From Siderastrea radians (lineage: Eukaryota; Cnidaria; Anthozoa; Scleractinia; Rhizangiidae): 64,000 nt of DNA. Position numbers and translations under genes: made by a program. Shown here piece by piece: positions 63,101 through 64,000 of this stretch (within the stretch, counting starts at the first letter, position 1; each line of letters opens with the position of its first letter). The stretch lies in contig OZ024897.1 in assembly GCA_964017195.1 (NCBI GenBank), forward strand, positions 32,955,536-33,019,535, in the 5' to 3' direction. A model generated the notes under the pieces. That model made no database searches. It worked only from the letters and a program-made list of their open reading frames with translations, and had not been told where the DNA came from.

Positions 63101-63437
63101 GGGGTATAAATGGGTCATTACCAGTGAACCGTTAGGAAACCCTATCGAAATGCTGGGGTTAACTTTGCGATGGACTAGCATCTCAATACGCATCTTAGGG
63201 GGAAGTATGGTAACCGTTACTTGTCGGAAGTAGCAATTTGATAGCTCACTTTGCCTGTTTTTTTTTCTAGATGCTACAAGAGTTGGTATGCTAGATGAGG
63301 TGTGTGAAATGCTACGGGAAGGACAACTAAAGGCTCCGCCCTGCACGAGACATTCATTGGAAAACTTCAAAACGGCGATATCTGAAGCATTGAAACCATT
63401 CTCAAAGACCAAGCAACTTTTAATACTGAACGATTAA
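33123..63437 (+). CDS. MECR: Mitochondrial enoyl-[acyl-carrier-protein] / trans-2-enoyl-CoA reductase, 10 exons
   Basis: MECR performs the last, NADPH-dependent reduction of mitochondrial fatty-acid synthesis (type II), supplying octanoate for lipoate. Exons: 33123-33274, 33743-33840, 34974-35111, 35752-35895, 37041-37143, 38507-38609, 60620-60693, 61657-61717, 62700-62772, 63271-63437. All have GT-AG borders and matching phases, giving 370 aa against 373 in human. The N-terminus is a basic, Ser/Leu-rich mitochondrial targeting sequence. The medium-chain dehydrogenase/reductase fold is shown by [17 protein letters not shown] (the Tyr at 86 is the family's catalytic residue), GGSEGVGEV, the NADPH loop [10 protein letters not shown] (184-193), [10 protein letters not shown] and [14 protein letters not shown] (274-287). 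No zinc ligands are present, as expected for MECR. Intron 6 (38610-60619, 22 kb) contains the complete Polinton, yet all exons remain intact. Confidence 0.96.
35149..35325. repeat. Palindromic hairpin repeat, about 70-bp arms
   Basis: Around 35150-35215 'gtaggttaaaatgcatttcaggtcaaaatgat...' is matched inverted at 35255-35325 'atcattttgacctgaaattcattttaaccta'. It lies in MECR intron 3, is probably a MITE, and is non-coding. Confidence 0.85.
37461..38060. repeat. Minisatellite, about 76-bp unit, about 8 copies
   Basis: Units begin 'ttaggagaggtgtccactta' (37461, 37541, 37617 and onward) followed by 'gttaaaaatgtagtgtttgtatg...gggaccatgaatg'. Later copies diverge and are shortened. It lies in MECR intron 5. 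Confidence 0.92.
40508..40513. other. Target-site duplication, left copy (CATAGC)
   Basis: Six bases identical to 58363-58368, immediately outside the Polinton inverted repeats. A 6-bp duplication is the Polinton integrase signature. Confidence 0.95.
40514..40590. other. Terminal 77-nt hairpin of the Polinton end
   Basis: AGTAGTTATAGAGTTGGCG at the extreme end is repeated inverted at 40572-40590. The inner segments cagttttg / caaaactg also pair around a 3-nt loop, giving a nearly continuous stem. The right end (58286-58362) carries the mirror copy. Confidence 0.9.
41045..41245. repeat. Two direct copies of an approximately 110-bp hairpin module in the TIR
   Basis: 'gcattggggaacaaaagcgg...gaggggaagtttctttttgcgatgct' occurs twice, each with two strong stem-loops. 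The same pair is present inverted in the right TIR (about 57630-57835). Confidence 0.92.
41500..41585. repeat. 13-bp tandem array (gtttgtcagtaaa)
   Basis: About six units in the left TIR, with about five in the right TIR at 57290-57365. Confidence 0.93.
41634..41741. promoter_or_regulatory. Duplicated 'cacagctgtggcgTGACGTCA' elements
   Basis: A 20-bp sequence ending in the palindrome TGACGTCA (consensus CRE for ATF/CREB-type bZIP factors in animals) occurs at about 41634-41654 and 41719-41739. The two copies lie between the left TIR and the 3' end of the polymerase gene. A regulatory or replication role is inference. Confidence 0.4.
41745..45497 (-). CDS. POLB: Polinton DNA polymerase B (protein-primed family)
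   Basis: This 1250-aa protein replicates the element and belongs to the viral/organellar, protein-primed B family. Proofreading exonuclease motifs: Exo I YADFEA (Asp427, Glu429), Exo [10 protein letters not shown] (Asp581), Exo III YLKSD (Asp737). Polymerase motifs: [10 protein letters not shown] (Asp833), [13 protein letters not shown] (993-1004), C LLFTDTDS (Asp1095, Asp1097), then GLRSKMY (1156-1162). Inserted at 525-558 is a CxxC...DHCHITG...H..CN zinc motif resembling endonuclease VII/HNH domains. A C2H2-like finger lies near 370-386. The N-terminal arm has two Pro-rich motifs (PVPAPR, PVPTPR). The start at 45497 is preceded by AT-rich sequence. The frame is fully open, so it is probably functional. 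Confidence 0.97.
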   Translation of the reverse strand: MKSLKFLSNYNSNMNKASLKKLSKSQLIKLLMKQDNNTPILQKRPVPAPRKSVKEMVKRYEENIILPPMQFRDNYKPIQKQRTVKRKPVPTPRTVIKQIDKALNGFVKSYEIDLRNDKDPLIQMQNTRKGVERQLSILLNEMKGLKYVETLKVTFEKISSDVIIEKSAYFNSASQTIINQVGISESLKISSENIINKIAQWISEGSGWTVKEINDHYLNISKYEPMKGLSYIQLPSELRNSAKGLINMKNKDNECFRWCHIRHINPQEKYPQRIKKVDKQYIEKLNYSGIEFPVCVKHYNKIEKQNSININVFGYENKQPYPIYISKEKNEDHMELLLITENENNHYVLTKDFNKFMYNQTKHEHRKHFCMHCLQCFSSDRVLINHKDICIQVNGTQAIKMPTKDNNILKFNNFHKQQPVPFVIYADFEAITEKIHGCQQEGKKSYAEAYQKHTDCGYGYKVVCCYDDKYTKPIQLYRGENAVYKFMENILEEVKWCKKVMKKHFNKPLKMSNEDEQEFKKSTRCHICDKKYNEEDIRVRDHCHITGVFRGSAHQDCNLKLKMKPEEIKIPVIFHNLRGYDSHFIMQKLGQIVKKHTYKNNKGEDKQMNINAIPNNMEKYMAFMLGNHLTFIDSFQFMSSSLDKLVSNLPAEALKYTSERFKKEKLSLMTRKGVYPYDYMDSFDKFNKTKLPTKEEFYSILIDEHISNEDYTHAQNVWNTFKLQTMGEYHNLYLKSDILLLADVFENFRRTCIQYYKLDPCHYFTSPGLSWDAMLKMTNIKLELMTDINMFQFIEKGMRGGISYIANRYGKANNKYMKEYDEKAPSKYIMYLDANNLYGWAMSQYLPTGNFRWMTEKQISKLNVARYNENSEKGLILEVDLEYPKELHYLHNDYPLAAERVCVNKNMLSDYCKKIATKYNISTGLVHRLIPTLSNKEKYVLHYRNLQMYIDLGLKLKKIHRVLEFDQSPWLKQYIDFNTQKRSQAKNAFEKDFFKLMNNSVFGKTMENIRKRVDVRLITDGKKLLKMSSKPTFVCSKIFNENLVAVHKIKEVLTLNRPAYVGMCILDLSKTLMYDFHYNYIKEKYGDKAKLLFTDTDSLTYEIEAEDVYQDFWNDKDRFDNSDYPENSPYFDKTNKKVIGKFKDEAAGIPITEFVGLRSKMYSYIKDNQKVGKTAKGIKKNIIKNNIKHEDYKNVLINNKQIHHTMKTIRSSKHQLGSYEINKVSLSCFDDKRYIANDGINSFSYGHYAI
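45557..45811 (-). CDS. Small two-CxxC zinc-binding protein of the Polinton
   Basis: This 84-aa basic protein has paired knuckles CKYC (33-36) and CHKC (58-61), spaced like a treble-clef or zinc ribbon. The start ATG follows the 'taataatatATG' context seen at other genes of the element. Function unknown; a transcriptional or DNA-binding accessory role is plausible. Confidence 0.6.
   Translation of the reverse strand: MKSNKTMLKIIRLEQKTASRNYEIDNRYKSISCKYCHSMATHILITGEYSNYEKSLICHKCSDRIDKLKCYQLDMMGFVDSYKL
45902..46099 (-). CDS. AT-hook plus U1-type zinc finger protein of the Polinton
   Basis: This 65-aa protein begins with an AT-hook core ([10 protein letters not shown]), which binds the minor groove of AT-rich DNA. 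A CDVC...H..TIKH finger follows, of the C2H2/U1-like type. It lies between two other small zinc proteins. Function unknown; it might act on the AT-rich element genome. Confidence 0.6.
   Translation of the reverse strand: MEANNVKRGRGRPRIFTDSERINRKTTYMLNKEWYCDVCKNGINYTLAGKWCHLKTIKHQKNAEK
46124..46399 (-). CDS. C2H2-type zinc finger protein of the Polinton
   Basis: This 91-aa protein has an N-terminal finger [19 protein letters not shown] followed by TEVH (C-x2-C-x12-H-x5-H, U1-like), then a helical tail. A TTATGTAAAC motif lies 14 nt upstream of the start. It is related in its finger to the neighbouring 65-aa protein, perhaps a duplicate. Confidence 0.6.
   Translation of the reverse strand: MDTEKQQWFCDICEKKYSSKRKDNHLQTEVHKKNEERIRCAAAFENHITYNYRLLMGECDFRPLSKYLERSVEVYTHLKRQFNENYMNEDI
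46436..47374 (-). CDS. INT: Polinton retroviral-type integrase with C-terminal chromodomain
   Basis: The integrase inserts the element and makes the 6-bp duplication. The catalytic triad is seen at Asp in TWCSD, Asp in LWTDKGKEY and Glu in CERWNRT (36, 97 and 131 from the chosen start). The C-terminus, [20 protein letters not shown] followed by [12 protein letters not shown], is a chromodomain, which may steer integration to modified histones. I chose the ATG at 47374 because it begins the conserved region and overlaps the PLA2 stop as ATGA. A longer frame starts at 47476 but its extra 34 residues only overlay the PLA2 gene. The predicted protein is 312 aa. Confidence 0.93.
   Translation of the reverse strand: MSWQKELADELHKPIKRNFTRRRVIVNHIDETWCSDIVEMQKFSRWNAGYRYLLMVLDVFSKYGWIVPLKDKKGETVMNAFKTIFKEGRKPEYLWTDKGKEYYNKHVKELLDKNKITLYSTENEEKSSVCERWNRTIKTKMWKQFTVQGNTQYLDMLPKLVRQYNNTKHSSIKMTPIEASKKKNEGVVYFNLYGDMETLKQKPKFKIGDKVRISKYKRKVFDKGYTENFSEEMFTIDKIQHTNPITYKLKDLRDEDIKGSFYEPELLKAEQQVFRIDKVIRRDYKKKQALVKWKGYSDEFNSWVPFKNLTDI
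47371..48057 (-). CDS. PLA2: Parvovirus-type phospholipase A2 virion protein (-1 frame part)
   Basis: In parvoviruses and adintoviruses this domain breaches endosomal membranes during entry. The calcium loop YLGPYNPL and the catalytic dyad HDICYD are intact (103-110 and 141-146 counting from the ATG at 47991). The C-terminus is very basic and ends at TGA 47373-47371, overlapping the integrase ATG. The conserved-looking frame continues upstream of 47991, without any ATG, to a G GGA AAC heptamer at 48057-48051. There it abuts the zinc-ribbon frame in the -1 relation. It is probably made as the C-terminal part of a frameshift fusion; initiation at 47991 would lose the N-terminal segment. Confidence 0.88.
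   Translation of the reverse strand, partial: GKLVQPSLGGGFLDSAAETGLDMFVHHGIPWLGKKAVEMGRYYGSEALRNPKLQKKAIDYALDKLNPMIQNVGSQALDQLSTKIRPNKKYKTDRKDLDGGSLDIHKLIGKLPRPKAGFTPGKYKYLGPYNPLEEQLQYDKNTGKVTKWNVKPLNKVDEIAAHHDICYDMGKDKGECDKVMVKSLDEIPYGQMPKWGQTARFLINTKQKLGLGVKQRKTKNGKGRRVKK
48024..48057 (-). promoter_or_regulatory. Candidate -1 ribosomal frameshift signal
   Basis: In the zinc-ribbon reading frame the heptamer G GGA AAC (48057-48051) is followed directly by TAG (48050-48048). After a 6-8 nt spacer comes a stem-loop with core CCCTC-TCTTG-GAGGG (complement of 48028-48042, with two G bulged and two more pairs). This is the classical geometry; G GGA AAC is a known retroviral gag-pro slip site. 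The -1 frame continues open through PLA2. Confidence 0.65.
48048..48200 (-). CDS. Zinc-ribbon N-terminal module preceding PLA2
   Basis: This 50-codon frame has [11 protein letters not shown]...KCVCAECK cysteines typical of short viral zinc ribbons (DUF5679-like from memory). It starts at an ATATATG context with a TTATCTAA motif 11 nt upstream. It ends at TAG immediately after a slippery heptamer, and its sequence continues naturally into the PLA2 frame by a -1 shift. It is too short to be an obvious stand-alone protein. Confidence 0.7.
   Translation of the reverse strand: MRSYCVKQKKVTECVPGSERYEKAKNGRLMLKCVCAECKITKTKFIKQGN
48212..48219 (-). promoter_or_regulatory. TTATCTAA motif, zinc-ribbon/PLA2 gene
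   Basis: It lies 11 nt before the start codon, followed by an AT-only stretch ending ATATATG. Confidence 0.55.
48222..48943 (-). CDS. PRO: Adenain-like cysteine protease (virion maturation), no in-frame AUG
   Basis: Adenain-type C5 proteases cleave capsid and core precursors. The triad is visible: His in SGSHWV, Asp in YFDSFGLPP and Cys in TTTCGYFC, with the oxyanion Gln seven residues before the Cys, as in adenain. Conserved-looking upstream sequence ([14 protein letters not shown]) extends past any possible start. No ATG occurs in frame before the one right at the catalytic His. The frame is -1 relative to the preceding core-protein gene and stays open back to an A10 run at 49036-49027. 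It is probably translated by frameshift, reinitiation or a non-AUG start; degradation is the alternative. The C-terminal ~80 residues are a lineage-specific basic extension. Confidence 0.88.
48941..49786 (-). CDS. pX/pVI-like virion core protein with hydrophobic helix
   Basis: The 281-aa protein has a basic N-terminal domain, a hydrophobic, Ala/Gly-rich stretch (about 96-140) of the kind that makes adenovirus pVI membrane-active, and repeated GG motifs (QLGG, IQTGG, VQTGG). These resemble the Gly-Gly sites cleaved by adenain-like proteases. It ends [15 protein letters not shown] duplicated segment 'KKISGKG' occurs twice. The identification as the adintovirus pX/pVI counterpart rests on position and composition. 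A TTATCTAA motif lies 10 nt upstream of the start. An A10 run near the 3' end is the point where the protease -1 frame opens. Confidence 0.75.
   Translation of the reverse strand: MTQLYEIKVSFSPNQKKNLSSAYHKRETIVLRLTKDSLSGNDTLYVPQNIVKRLDKNRKLKKGMDIKLAKTNIRKQLGGSLLSTVLNLGRTFAPTIAKTLGLSALAGAASEGASQIIKKISGKGIQTGGFLIPQNKINQLIAYKHLLTTKQKQDILNALQTGSGVHIKPTKVQTGGFLGTLLASIAAPLALEAIKKISGKGAPQMGQPKQRPPRSIPSTANNQDGGLIVPMYRTPPFYGNWPNDTIGMGIKKKRKAQKKGEGLLLGKNSPFKNVPLLNILL
49797..49804 (-). promoter_or_regulatory. TTATCTAA motif, pX-like gene
   Basis: It lies 10 nt before the start codon, in the context TTATCTAACATATAATAT. Confidence 0.55.
49861..51150 (-). CDS. MCP: Major capsid protein (double jelly-roll, hexon-like)
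   Basis: This 429-aa protein is the best candidate for the Polinton/adintovirus major capsid. Its length, beta-rich composition, position next to the penton-like gene, and stretches such as [42 protein letters not shown] and [20 protein letters not shown] fit the double-jelly-roll capsid family. No transmembrane or catalytic motif is present. It would form the trimeric capsomers of an icosahedral particle. The promoter-like motif TTATCTAAAC lies 13 nt upstream of the start. The reading frame is intact, which argues for recent selection on particle formation. Confidence 0.88.
   Translation of the reverse strand: MSFRTNENLQRYEYVRFHLDNVIEQPANNQSQKKTGYRFTINDRSTMFDFFNGYFEVTKELQKRADGTGYAAADRITMINGSHSLIRHMVIKSSGKIVYESDNLHRITNVKNLLEYSDDYSRSVGKNSFWYLDTDNTTANTNSGFESRRILTQAAQDDGNGGARSINDLIPLNRYSFFQELERKMLPPMQLTIELTLNEDSELIHKAGAADDGRVVVKRLYLWLPRLIPKDIMYSNFVSEFLKPTTWTYMRDLYNQSANTRAIQNMFQISPAIDHVKHVFVYLQRTDAPNNNEEERSPYLFDTFKLNAANANSSLSSCRLEYGNNVFYPELEYDADSKIRIFNDLMSYAFRKNDYNSGTQLNIANYTSLYGLIYFDLSYQKEVVTRDPKQLILHYRLNVAPAANVRAHSIVFYESEVVVKTVGNELMIV
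51164..51171 (-). promoter_or_regulatory. TTATCTAA motif, major capsid gene
   Basis: It lies 13 nt before the start; the extended match is TTATCTAAACTACTC. Confidence 0.55.
51182..51535 (-). CDS. Small basic virion-associated protein
   Basis: This 117-aa, Lys/Arg-rich protein begins [18 protein letters not shown] and has an Ala/Lys-rich helical centre. It lies between the capsid and penton genes and shares their TTATCTAA promoter motif (13 nt upstream). I do not recognise a family beyond similarity in character to small DNA-condensing core proteins. Confidence 0.7.
   Translation of the reverse strand: MSSYEYKRIYHPKLGRFVYKHKGSGIIVDNIFKPVGRVLSKVPEKVLKPLAKKALESGISHAGDKLGKKAAEKSGELIMRKLHGSTKQSMKQTKLTKPKQEEDYNTILNRLISGTGY
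51545..52315 (-). CDS. mCP: Minor capsid protein (penton-like, single jelly-roll)
   Basis: This 256-aa beta-rich protein starts [20 protein letters not shown] and contains RYRNPI-like and [15 protein letters not shown] segments typical of Polinton minor capsids, which occupy the fivefold vertices. It precedes the major capsid in the same leftward transcription block. A GTCTAAAC motif lies 12 nt upstream of its ATATATG start. Confidence 0.85.
   Translation of the reverse strand: MNRQLVLSSHTVKNQNGNKPSDFTIKYRNPIILDSNRQYEIGLDRIISMSFTWFNVTNELNNQKIRYSADSGTNWTEIIFNPGVWNYVDFDNLIKEKTKTGTSSNPQYPITLEFNDTVFRTIITLASNYRLDLTQSNFNDLIGFNKKILTSSVNVGDYIPNLSQDREILNVHCDLISDSLVDGEESDIIYSFSTSTLTPSYSFTQEPRRVQFNPVNKNTIHKIRIYITDGKRRIIDLNHSDTSFSLILREKRDLSN
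51549..51556 (-). promoter_or_regulatory. TTATCTAA motif, small basic protein gene
   Basis: It lies 13 nt before the start, in the context TTATCTAACTAATAG. Confidence 0.55.
52324..53334 (-). CDS. Acidic/basic virion protein with two PPxY motifs
   Basis: The 336-aa protein has an acidic middle with four (V/I)P(D/N)Y motifs (72-75, 85-88, 149-152, 169-172) and two PPxY motifs, PPSY (110-113) and PPGY (141-144). A basic coiled-coil-like region (185-270) with a GSGLKKK...KKGGQ stretch follows, then a hydrophobic C-terminal domain. PPxY binds WW domains of NEDD4-type ubiquitin ligases and is a known late-budding or entry motif in adenoviruses and retroviruses. A TTATGTAAAC motif lies 10 nt upstream. 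Family otherwise unknown. Confidence 0.75.
   Translation of the reverse strand: MSLLKWKEMAEKRSELGKKINTVRDTIKQKKISDQMGEVEAEKLFKPITSELKELTAPKAPLRRLVKKKRPVPDYGVQAGDDEEVPDYGLEDLFGDQVLPQNDKQLVPKPPSYEDVLEDLASGKKQMYIDPEYMYEPEDLPPGYEEEEVPDYAILEEDRINQALDELQIPNYDDIELQLQQEDMNDKKRKAYLTNTLKKAKYKRKQLPGFLSDISKKLNSGLITQAEAHYRRKVINDAKKVLTDYIDYNNQRLQKLKSIKGSGLKKKTKKGGQIMFFNNPTEMMKKLELIIGSMIAGNNSIELRNTGVALLDILLRNSILNKSQYNKIYKNYFSLN
52328..52337 (-). promoter_or_regulatory. TTAGTCTAAA motif, penton-like gene
   Basis: It lies 12 nt before the ATATATG start. It shares TCTAAAC with the major capsid motif. Confidence 0.55.
53335..53463. promoter_or_regulatory. Divergent promoter region of the Polinton
   Basis: This 129-bp gap separates the leftward and rightward gene blocks. 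Both borders carry AAACAAATGATATA-type sequence in inverted orientation, including TGTAAAC (complement of 53345-53351) and TATAAAC (53448-53454). Between them, 53404-53441 is a 12-bp tandem array (gcatagcgtgtc, three copies). Confidence 0.7.
53464..54105 (+). CDS. ATP: Genome-packaging ATPase (FtsK/HerA, A32-like)
   Basis: This 213-aa P-loop ATPase drives DNA into preformed capsids. The Walker A is APSGGGKTN (34-42) and the Walker B is KLIIFDD (107-113). A conserved sensor-like segment, [16 protein letters not shown] (139-154), follows. The length fits the compact Polinton packaging ATPases. The start is an ATATG context 9 nt after TATAAAC. It is the first gene of the rightward block, 11 bp before the fibre gene. 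Confidence 0.94.
   Translation: MKIQNYDIQDDGNDDFVQLKSFMPNRCFRMLVCAPSGGGKTNLLLDMIYRLLYFDKIYLYARNLSQSKYKHLLKSLEPISKEVGYDVIEASNDEIIPLTDLSDENQKLIIFDDYLNTGKKNDERIRDYFTNSRNKNCSCIYLSQSYYGTDKTIRLNSSHYCIFDFPSRNEQSMICRELGVNKENYQKATKDPYSFLYVDNVKKKVARNFDERI
54117..55904 (+). CDS. Fibre-like protein with tail-fibre repeats
   Basis: The 595-aa protein has an N-terminal [10 protein letters not shown] collagen-like touch, then four repeats of the pattern M-x-N-x-I-x-N-(V/L)-...-D-x-x-x-x-x-(Y/F)V at about 39-65, 129-157, 168-197 and 213-247. Such repeats are familiar from phage tail fibres that trimerise. The remaining ~340 residues are Ser/Thr-rich and beta-like, plausibly a receptor-binding head. TATAAAC lies 9 nt upstream of the ATATATG start. 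Its partner would be the penton vertex. The role is inferred from architecture; no homologue search was possible. Confidence 0.7.
   Translation: MSYTNGILNHDDSQGQVKIGSRGLPGIGFKLDANNDYDMQNKKLVNVKQGTNNNDVVTKQYLDSEISKIPSIDTSKFVAISGDTMTGSLIVPKDNYPVHGDLNKVISYESQREIFLSRKEGGRMEQPINMNNNFITNVKDPTQADQATNKKYVENQLEKKLDKGSDIDMKNNSIINLDLPSNQRDAACVEFVNNRIDDMTQKKFLKVDGTNNMTGNLNLNEKTIINLNTDDKDIKSAANVGYVSSKVRTAKGDVTVGLKTYFDTKIKESHITSSTNKKDVFRYLMENADESSSENNIIVDGIVDFSGSPHNVNKKAYKFKMGKDAQNEYSSRIGFNMFKLPEGEYTLAIEFFPPSTTNLSVSVVSTSLNIGQQSTKLFVNYSRSIVHLHKWNITPPEYIYIDMHCQGTASSSTQGVSYLIVYGVKGSQSNVDTDVYDTAYVVENGKMVMQTDLSLNGHQLRSSIHHINGFLNSTKGNKNFVLNGAEIMSLPGEAILKNIDIYCTRPITSSDSHVTVHRHKKISLKLKTSLRNFFTGTLSSSRNFTSKKSGWYQTINLNSFQMPSSGILAFELNMNDDIWKSYNAIILRIEYQTSA
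56061..56174 (+). CDS. 37-residue basic helical peptide
   Basis: A short frame between the fibre and membrane genes starts at the same ATATATG context as its neighbours. It encodes an Ile/Lys-rich amphipathic-looking helix ([17 protein letters not shown] core). No family recognised. The upstream context and the absence of other genes here are the main support. Confidence 0.4.
   Translation: MKTATLINEIIENIEKIVRNIRKLYISIKKSFKKEKM
56186..56668 (+). CDS. Small membrane protein of the Polinton
   Basis: The 160-aa protein has a charged N-terminal helix with an [18 protein letters not shown] segment, a long hydrophobic block at 49-86 (possibly two membrane passes with GG and TSG turns), then a helical tail. 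TGTAACC lies 9 nt upstream of the start. Function unknown; it could be a virion membrane or entry/exit protein. Its end overlaps the end of the convergent VLTF3 gene by 14 bp. Confidence 0.65.
   Translation: MTKNIFNWNHISSDLTEDQIEELKSYYITYHRKCWAYKQAAKRFKKWKLLGDSLSIIFATGGIASAIATSGISLVAISTASVIIQSWMKHKDLDLKIQNCIHAYQSYQHLLNIIKDTMRGGDFQPHSLHIIMNNVDNYVTYNSPIVDKFLEKYDKYFTHQ
56655..57215 (-). CDS. VLTF3-like late transcription factor
   Basis: The 186-aa protein has a zinc-ribbon N-terminus (C18, C21, C36/C37, C51-x2-C54 in CLSCGVVQG) followed by the [11 protein letters not shown] segment (79-89) and a helical domain. This is typical of poxvirus late transcription factor 3 relatives found in large DNA viruses and some Polintons. 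It would direct transcription of virion genes, for which a shared upstream motif exists in this element. It is the only leftward gene at the right end and starts 34 bp inside the right TIR. Confidence 0.82.
   Translation of the reverse strand: MNCNKELHDELKESEAVCPFCDKQIDSARKPKDDKCCDNQYIINDDRMLACLSCGVVQGYNYVKEYVNFYENIHRFIRKSVYHREYHINNILLDIEEKYNIKISNCQKQKIDAIHVEIGKVLNEVNGTRKRMISANFIMRKIFKMMGIPYKNIPISKSKKTLAFYNKYWASIMSLIGDKMKEIIDE
57250..58362 (-). repeat. Polinton right terminal inverted repeat
   Basis: Inverted copy of 40514-41624. It differs from the left copy in the tandem repeat number and in a stretch at about 57420-57545, where a 'gactcat..cgggaaagtccctgtggtttt' segment is duplicated. The terminal hairpin, the two ~110-bp modules and the 13-bp array are all present. 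Confidence 0.95.
58363..58368. other. Target-site duplication, right copy (CATAGC)
   Basis: Identical to 40508-40513. Confidence 0.95.
59927..60225. repeat. Perfect-looking 137-bp inverted pair of a tRNA-derived repeat
   Basis: Arms 59927-60063 and 60089-60225 are inverted copies with a 25-nt loop. Each arm contains the 5' half of the tRNA-like sequence that is complete only on the right (60184-60259). It lies in MECR intron 6. Confidence 0.9.
60184..60259 (+). tRNA. tRNA-like sequence (SINE head; Ala-GGC-like loop)
   Basis: The A-box region TAGCTCAGTGG and the B box GGTTCGACTCC are intact. The anticodon loop reads CTGGCAT with U33 and GGC. The acceptor stem is imperfect (TCCCCCA against TGGGAGGA). 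The inverted half copy beside it and the following 'ttttttctgag' favour a tRNA-derived SINE over a functional gene. Confidence 0.45.
60930..61612. repeat. 98-bp minisatellite, about 6-7 copies
   Basis: The landmark 'cgtttctttg' recurs at 61041, 61139, 61237, 61335, 61433 and 61531, exactly 98 bp apart. A diverged unit precedes and another follows. Each unit contains 'tttctttgttttcag', which looks like a splice acceptor. It lies in MECR intron 7, just before exon 8. Confidence 0.95.
61951..62320. mobile_element. MITE with TTA duplication (Harbinger-type)
   Basis: The left terminus AGCCCTGGCCAAACGGAGTC recurs inverted as GACTCCGTTTGGCCAGGGCT. TTA flanks both ends (61948-61950 and 62321-62323). 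Several internal 'acttgcga' motifs in both orientations suggest subterminal transposase sites. A 3-bp TTA/TAA duplication fits PIF/Harbinger. It lies in MECR intron 8. Confidence 0.75.
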
Positions 63438-64000
63438 CAATGTAAAACACTGAAAACAGAATTGACAATTCTGAGTTCATCAGAAGGTCTTGAGGGGGGA
63501 ATATCTTCGACGATGATGGCTAAATTTTCTACCATTGGATCCTTCAAGATTAAACTGGTAAATTACGCTGCTAAATCTTTGGTTGACCACTAGTACTGGA
63601 TGGCCGTCTTTGACAGTTGAGGGTAAGAAAACTTCGGCCTTATCTACTGGTTGACCGTAAACAAATTTTGGTAATTTGACGGCTGGCGGTTTTAAAACCC
63701 CATCGAGATCCTCTTGTCAAGGCACAGGCAAAGTCTATTCGTCCAAGTTTCTTGCGTTTATAGTGTTTTCCTGCGCTTTGCAGCGGTTGGATGTTTTACG
63801 TTTGATTTGTGATTGGTTTATATAATGAGCTGGTAATTCTGAGAAAATATTAATGCAAAAGAGACATTTATCAATGCAGCGGAGACGATATTTACAGCGT
63901 AACAATTATTCACCGAAGTGAAGGGAAATATCTACCTCTCTTTACCGACATTGAGATGAATAATAGTTTTTGTATATACAAACCAGTGGTTAGCCAGCAC
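63438..64000. other. 3' flank of MECR, no further gene seen
   Basis: It includes the presumed 3' UTR. No coding exon or structured repeat is supported up to the window end. Confidence 0.5.

Noticed and set aside
1..64000. CRISPR array or prokaryotic operon
   Set aside because: Tandem repeats here are contiguous minisatellites without spacers, and the genes are spliced eukaryotic or Polinton genes.

Overview
The window is eukaryotic nuclear DNA from a metazoan. Spliced genes with GT-AG introns, dense MITEs, minisatellites, tRNA-derived SINE-like repeats and an animal-type Polinton point to a cnidarian, probably an anthozoan such as a stony coral; the species is an inference. Three host genes are supported: a single-exon tripeptidyl-peptidase 1 (TPP1, minus strand, 5879-7594), a 19-exon RGS22-like regulator of G-protein signalling (minus strand, 8259-29669), and a complete 10-exon mitochondrial trans-2-enoyl-CoA reductase (MECR, plus strand, 33123-63437). 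For both spliced genes the exon phases join without a break (predicted 1869 and 370 aa). RGS22-like and MECR are head to head, separated by about 3.45 kb that is mostly a palindromic repeat element.

The striking object is a 17,849-bp Polinton/Maverick (adintovirus-like endogenous virus) at 40514-58362, inside the 22-kb sixth intron of MECR. It has 1.11-kb terminal inverted repeats and a perfect 6-bp target duplication (CATAGC). It sits inside an older 1.85-kb element that has its own inverted repeats. The Polinton has a complete replication and virion gene set: protein-primed type DNA polymerase B, DDE integrase with chromodomain, zinc ribbon plus phospholipase A2, adenain-like protease, a pX/pVI-like core protein, double-jelly-roll major capsid, a small basic protein, a penton-like minor capsid, a PPxY-bearing protein, packaging ATPase, a fibre-like protein, a small peptide, a membrane protein, a VLTF3-like late transcription factor and three small zinc-finger proteins. 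Genes run leftward from 53.3 kb and rightward from 53.5 kb, away from a shared intergenic region, with the VLTF3 gene convergent at the right end.

Almost all of these reading frames are open. The two exceptions are suggestive. The zinc ribbon and PLA2 frames are joined only through a -1 shift at a canonical G GGA AAC heptamer, followed by a stop codon and a stem-loop. The protease has no in-frame AUG and lies in the -1 frame of the preceding core-protein gene, opening at an A10 run. Most virion genes are preceded, about 9-14 nt before the start, by a T(C/G/A)TAA(A)C motif and then an ATATATG start context. This looks like a viral promoter system that the encoded VLTF3-like factor might serve. 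The outer ~770 bp of the two TIRs are nearly identical, which suggests a recent, possibly active insertion.

The remaining DNA is repeat-rich and non-coding: Tc1/mariner-type and Harbinger-type MITEs, 76-, 98- and ~103-bp minisatellites, an inverted SINE pair, microsatellites and several hairpin elements.
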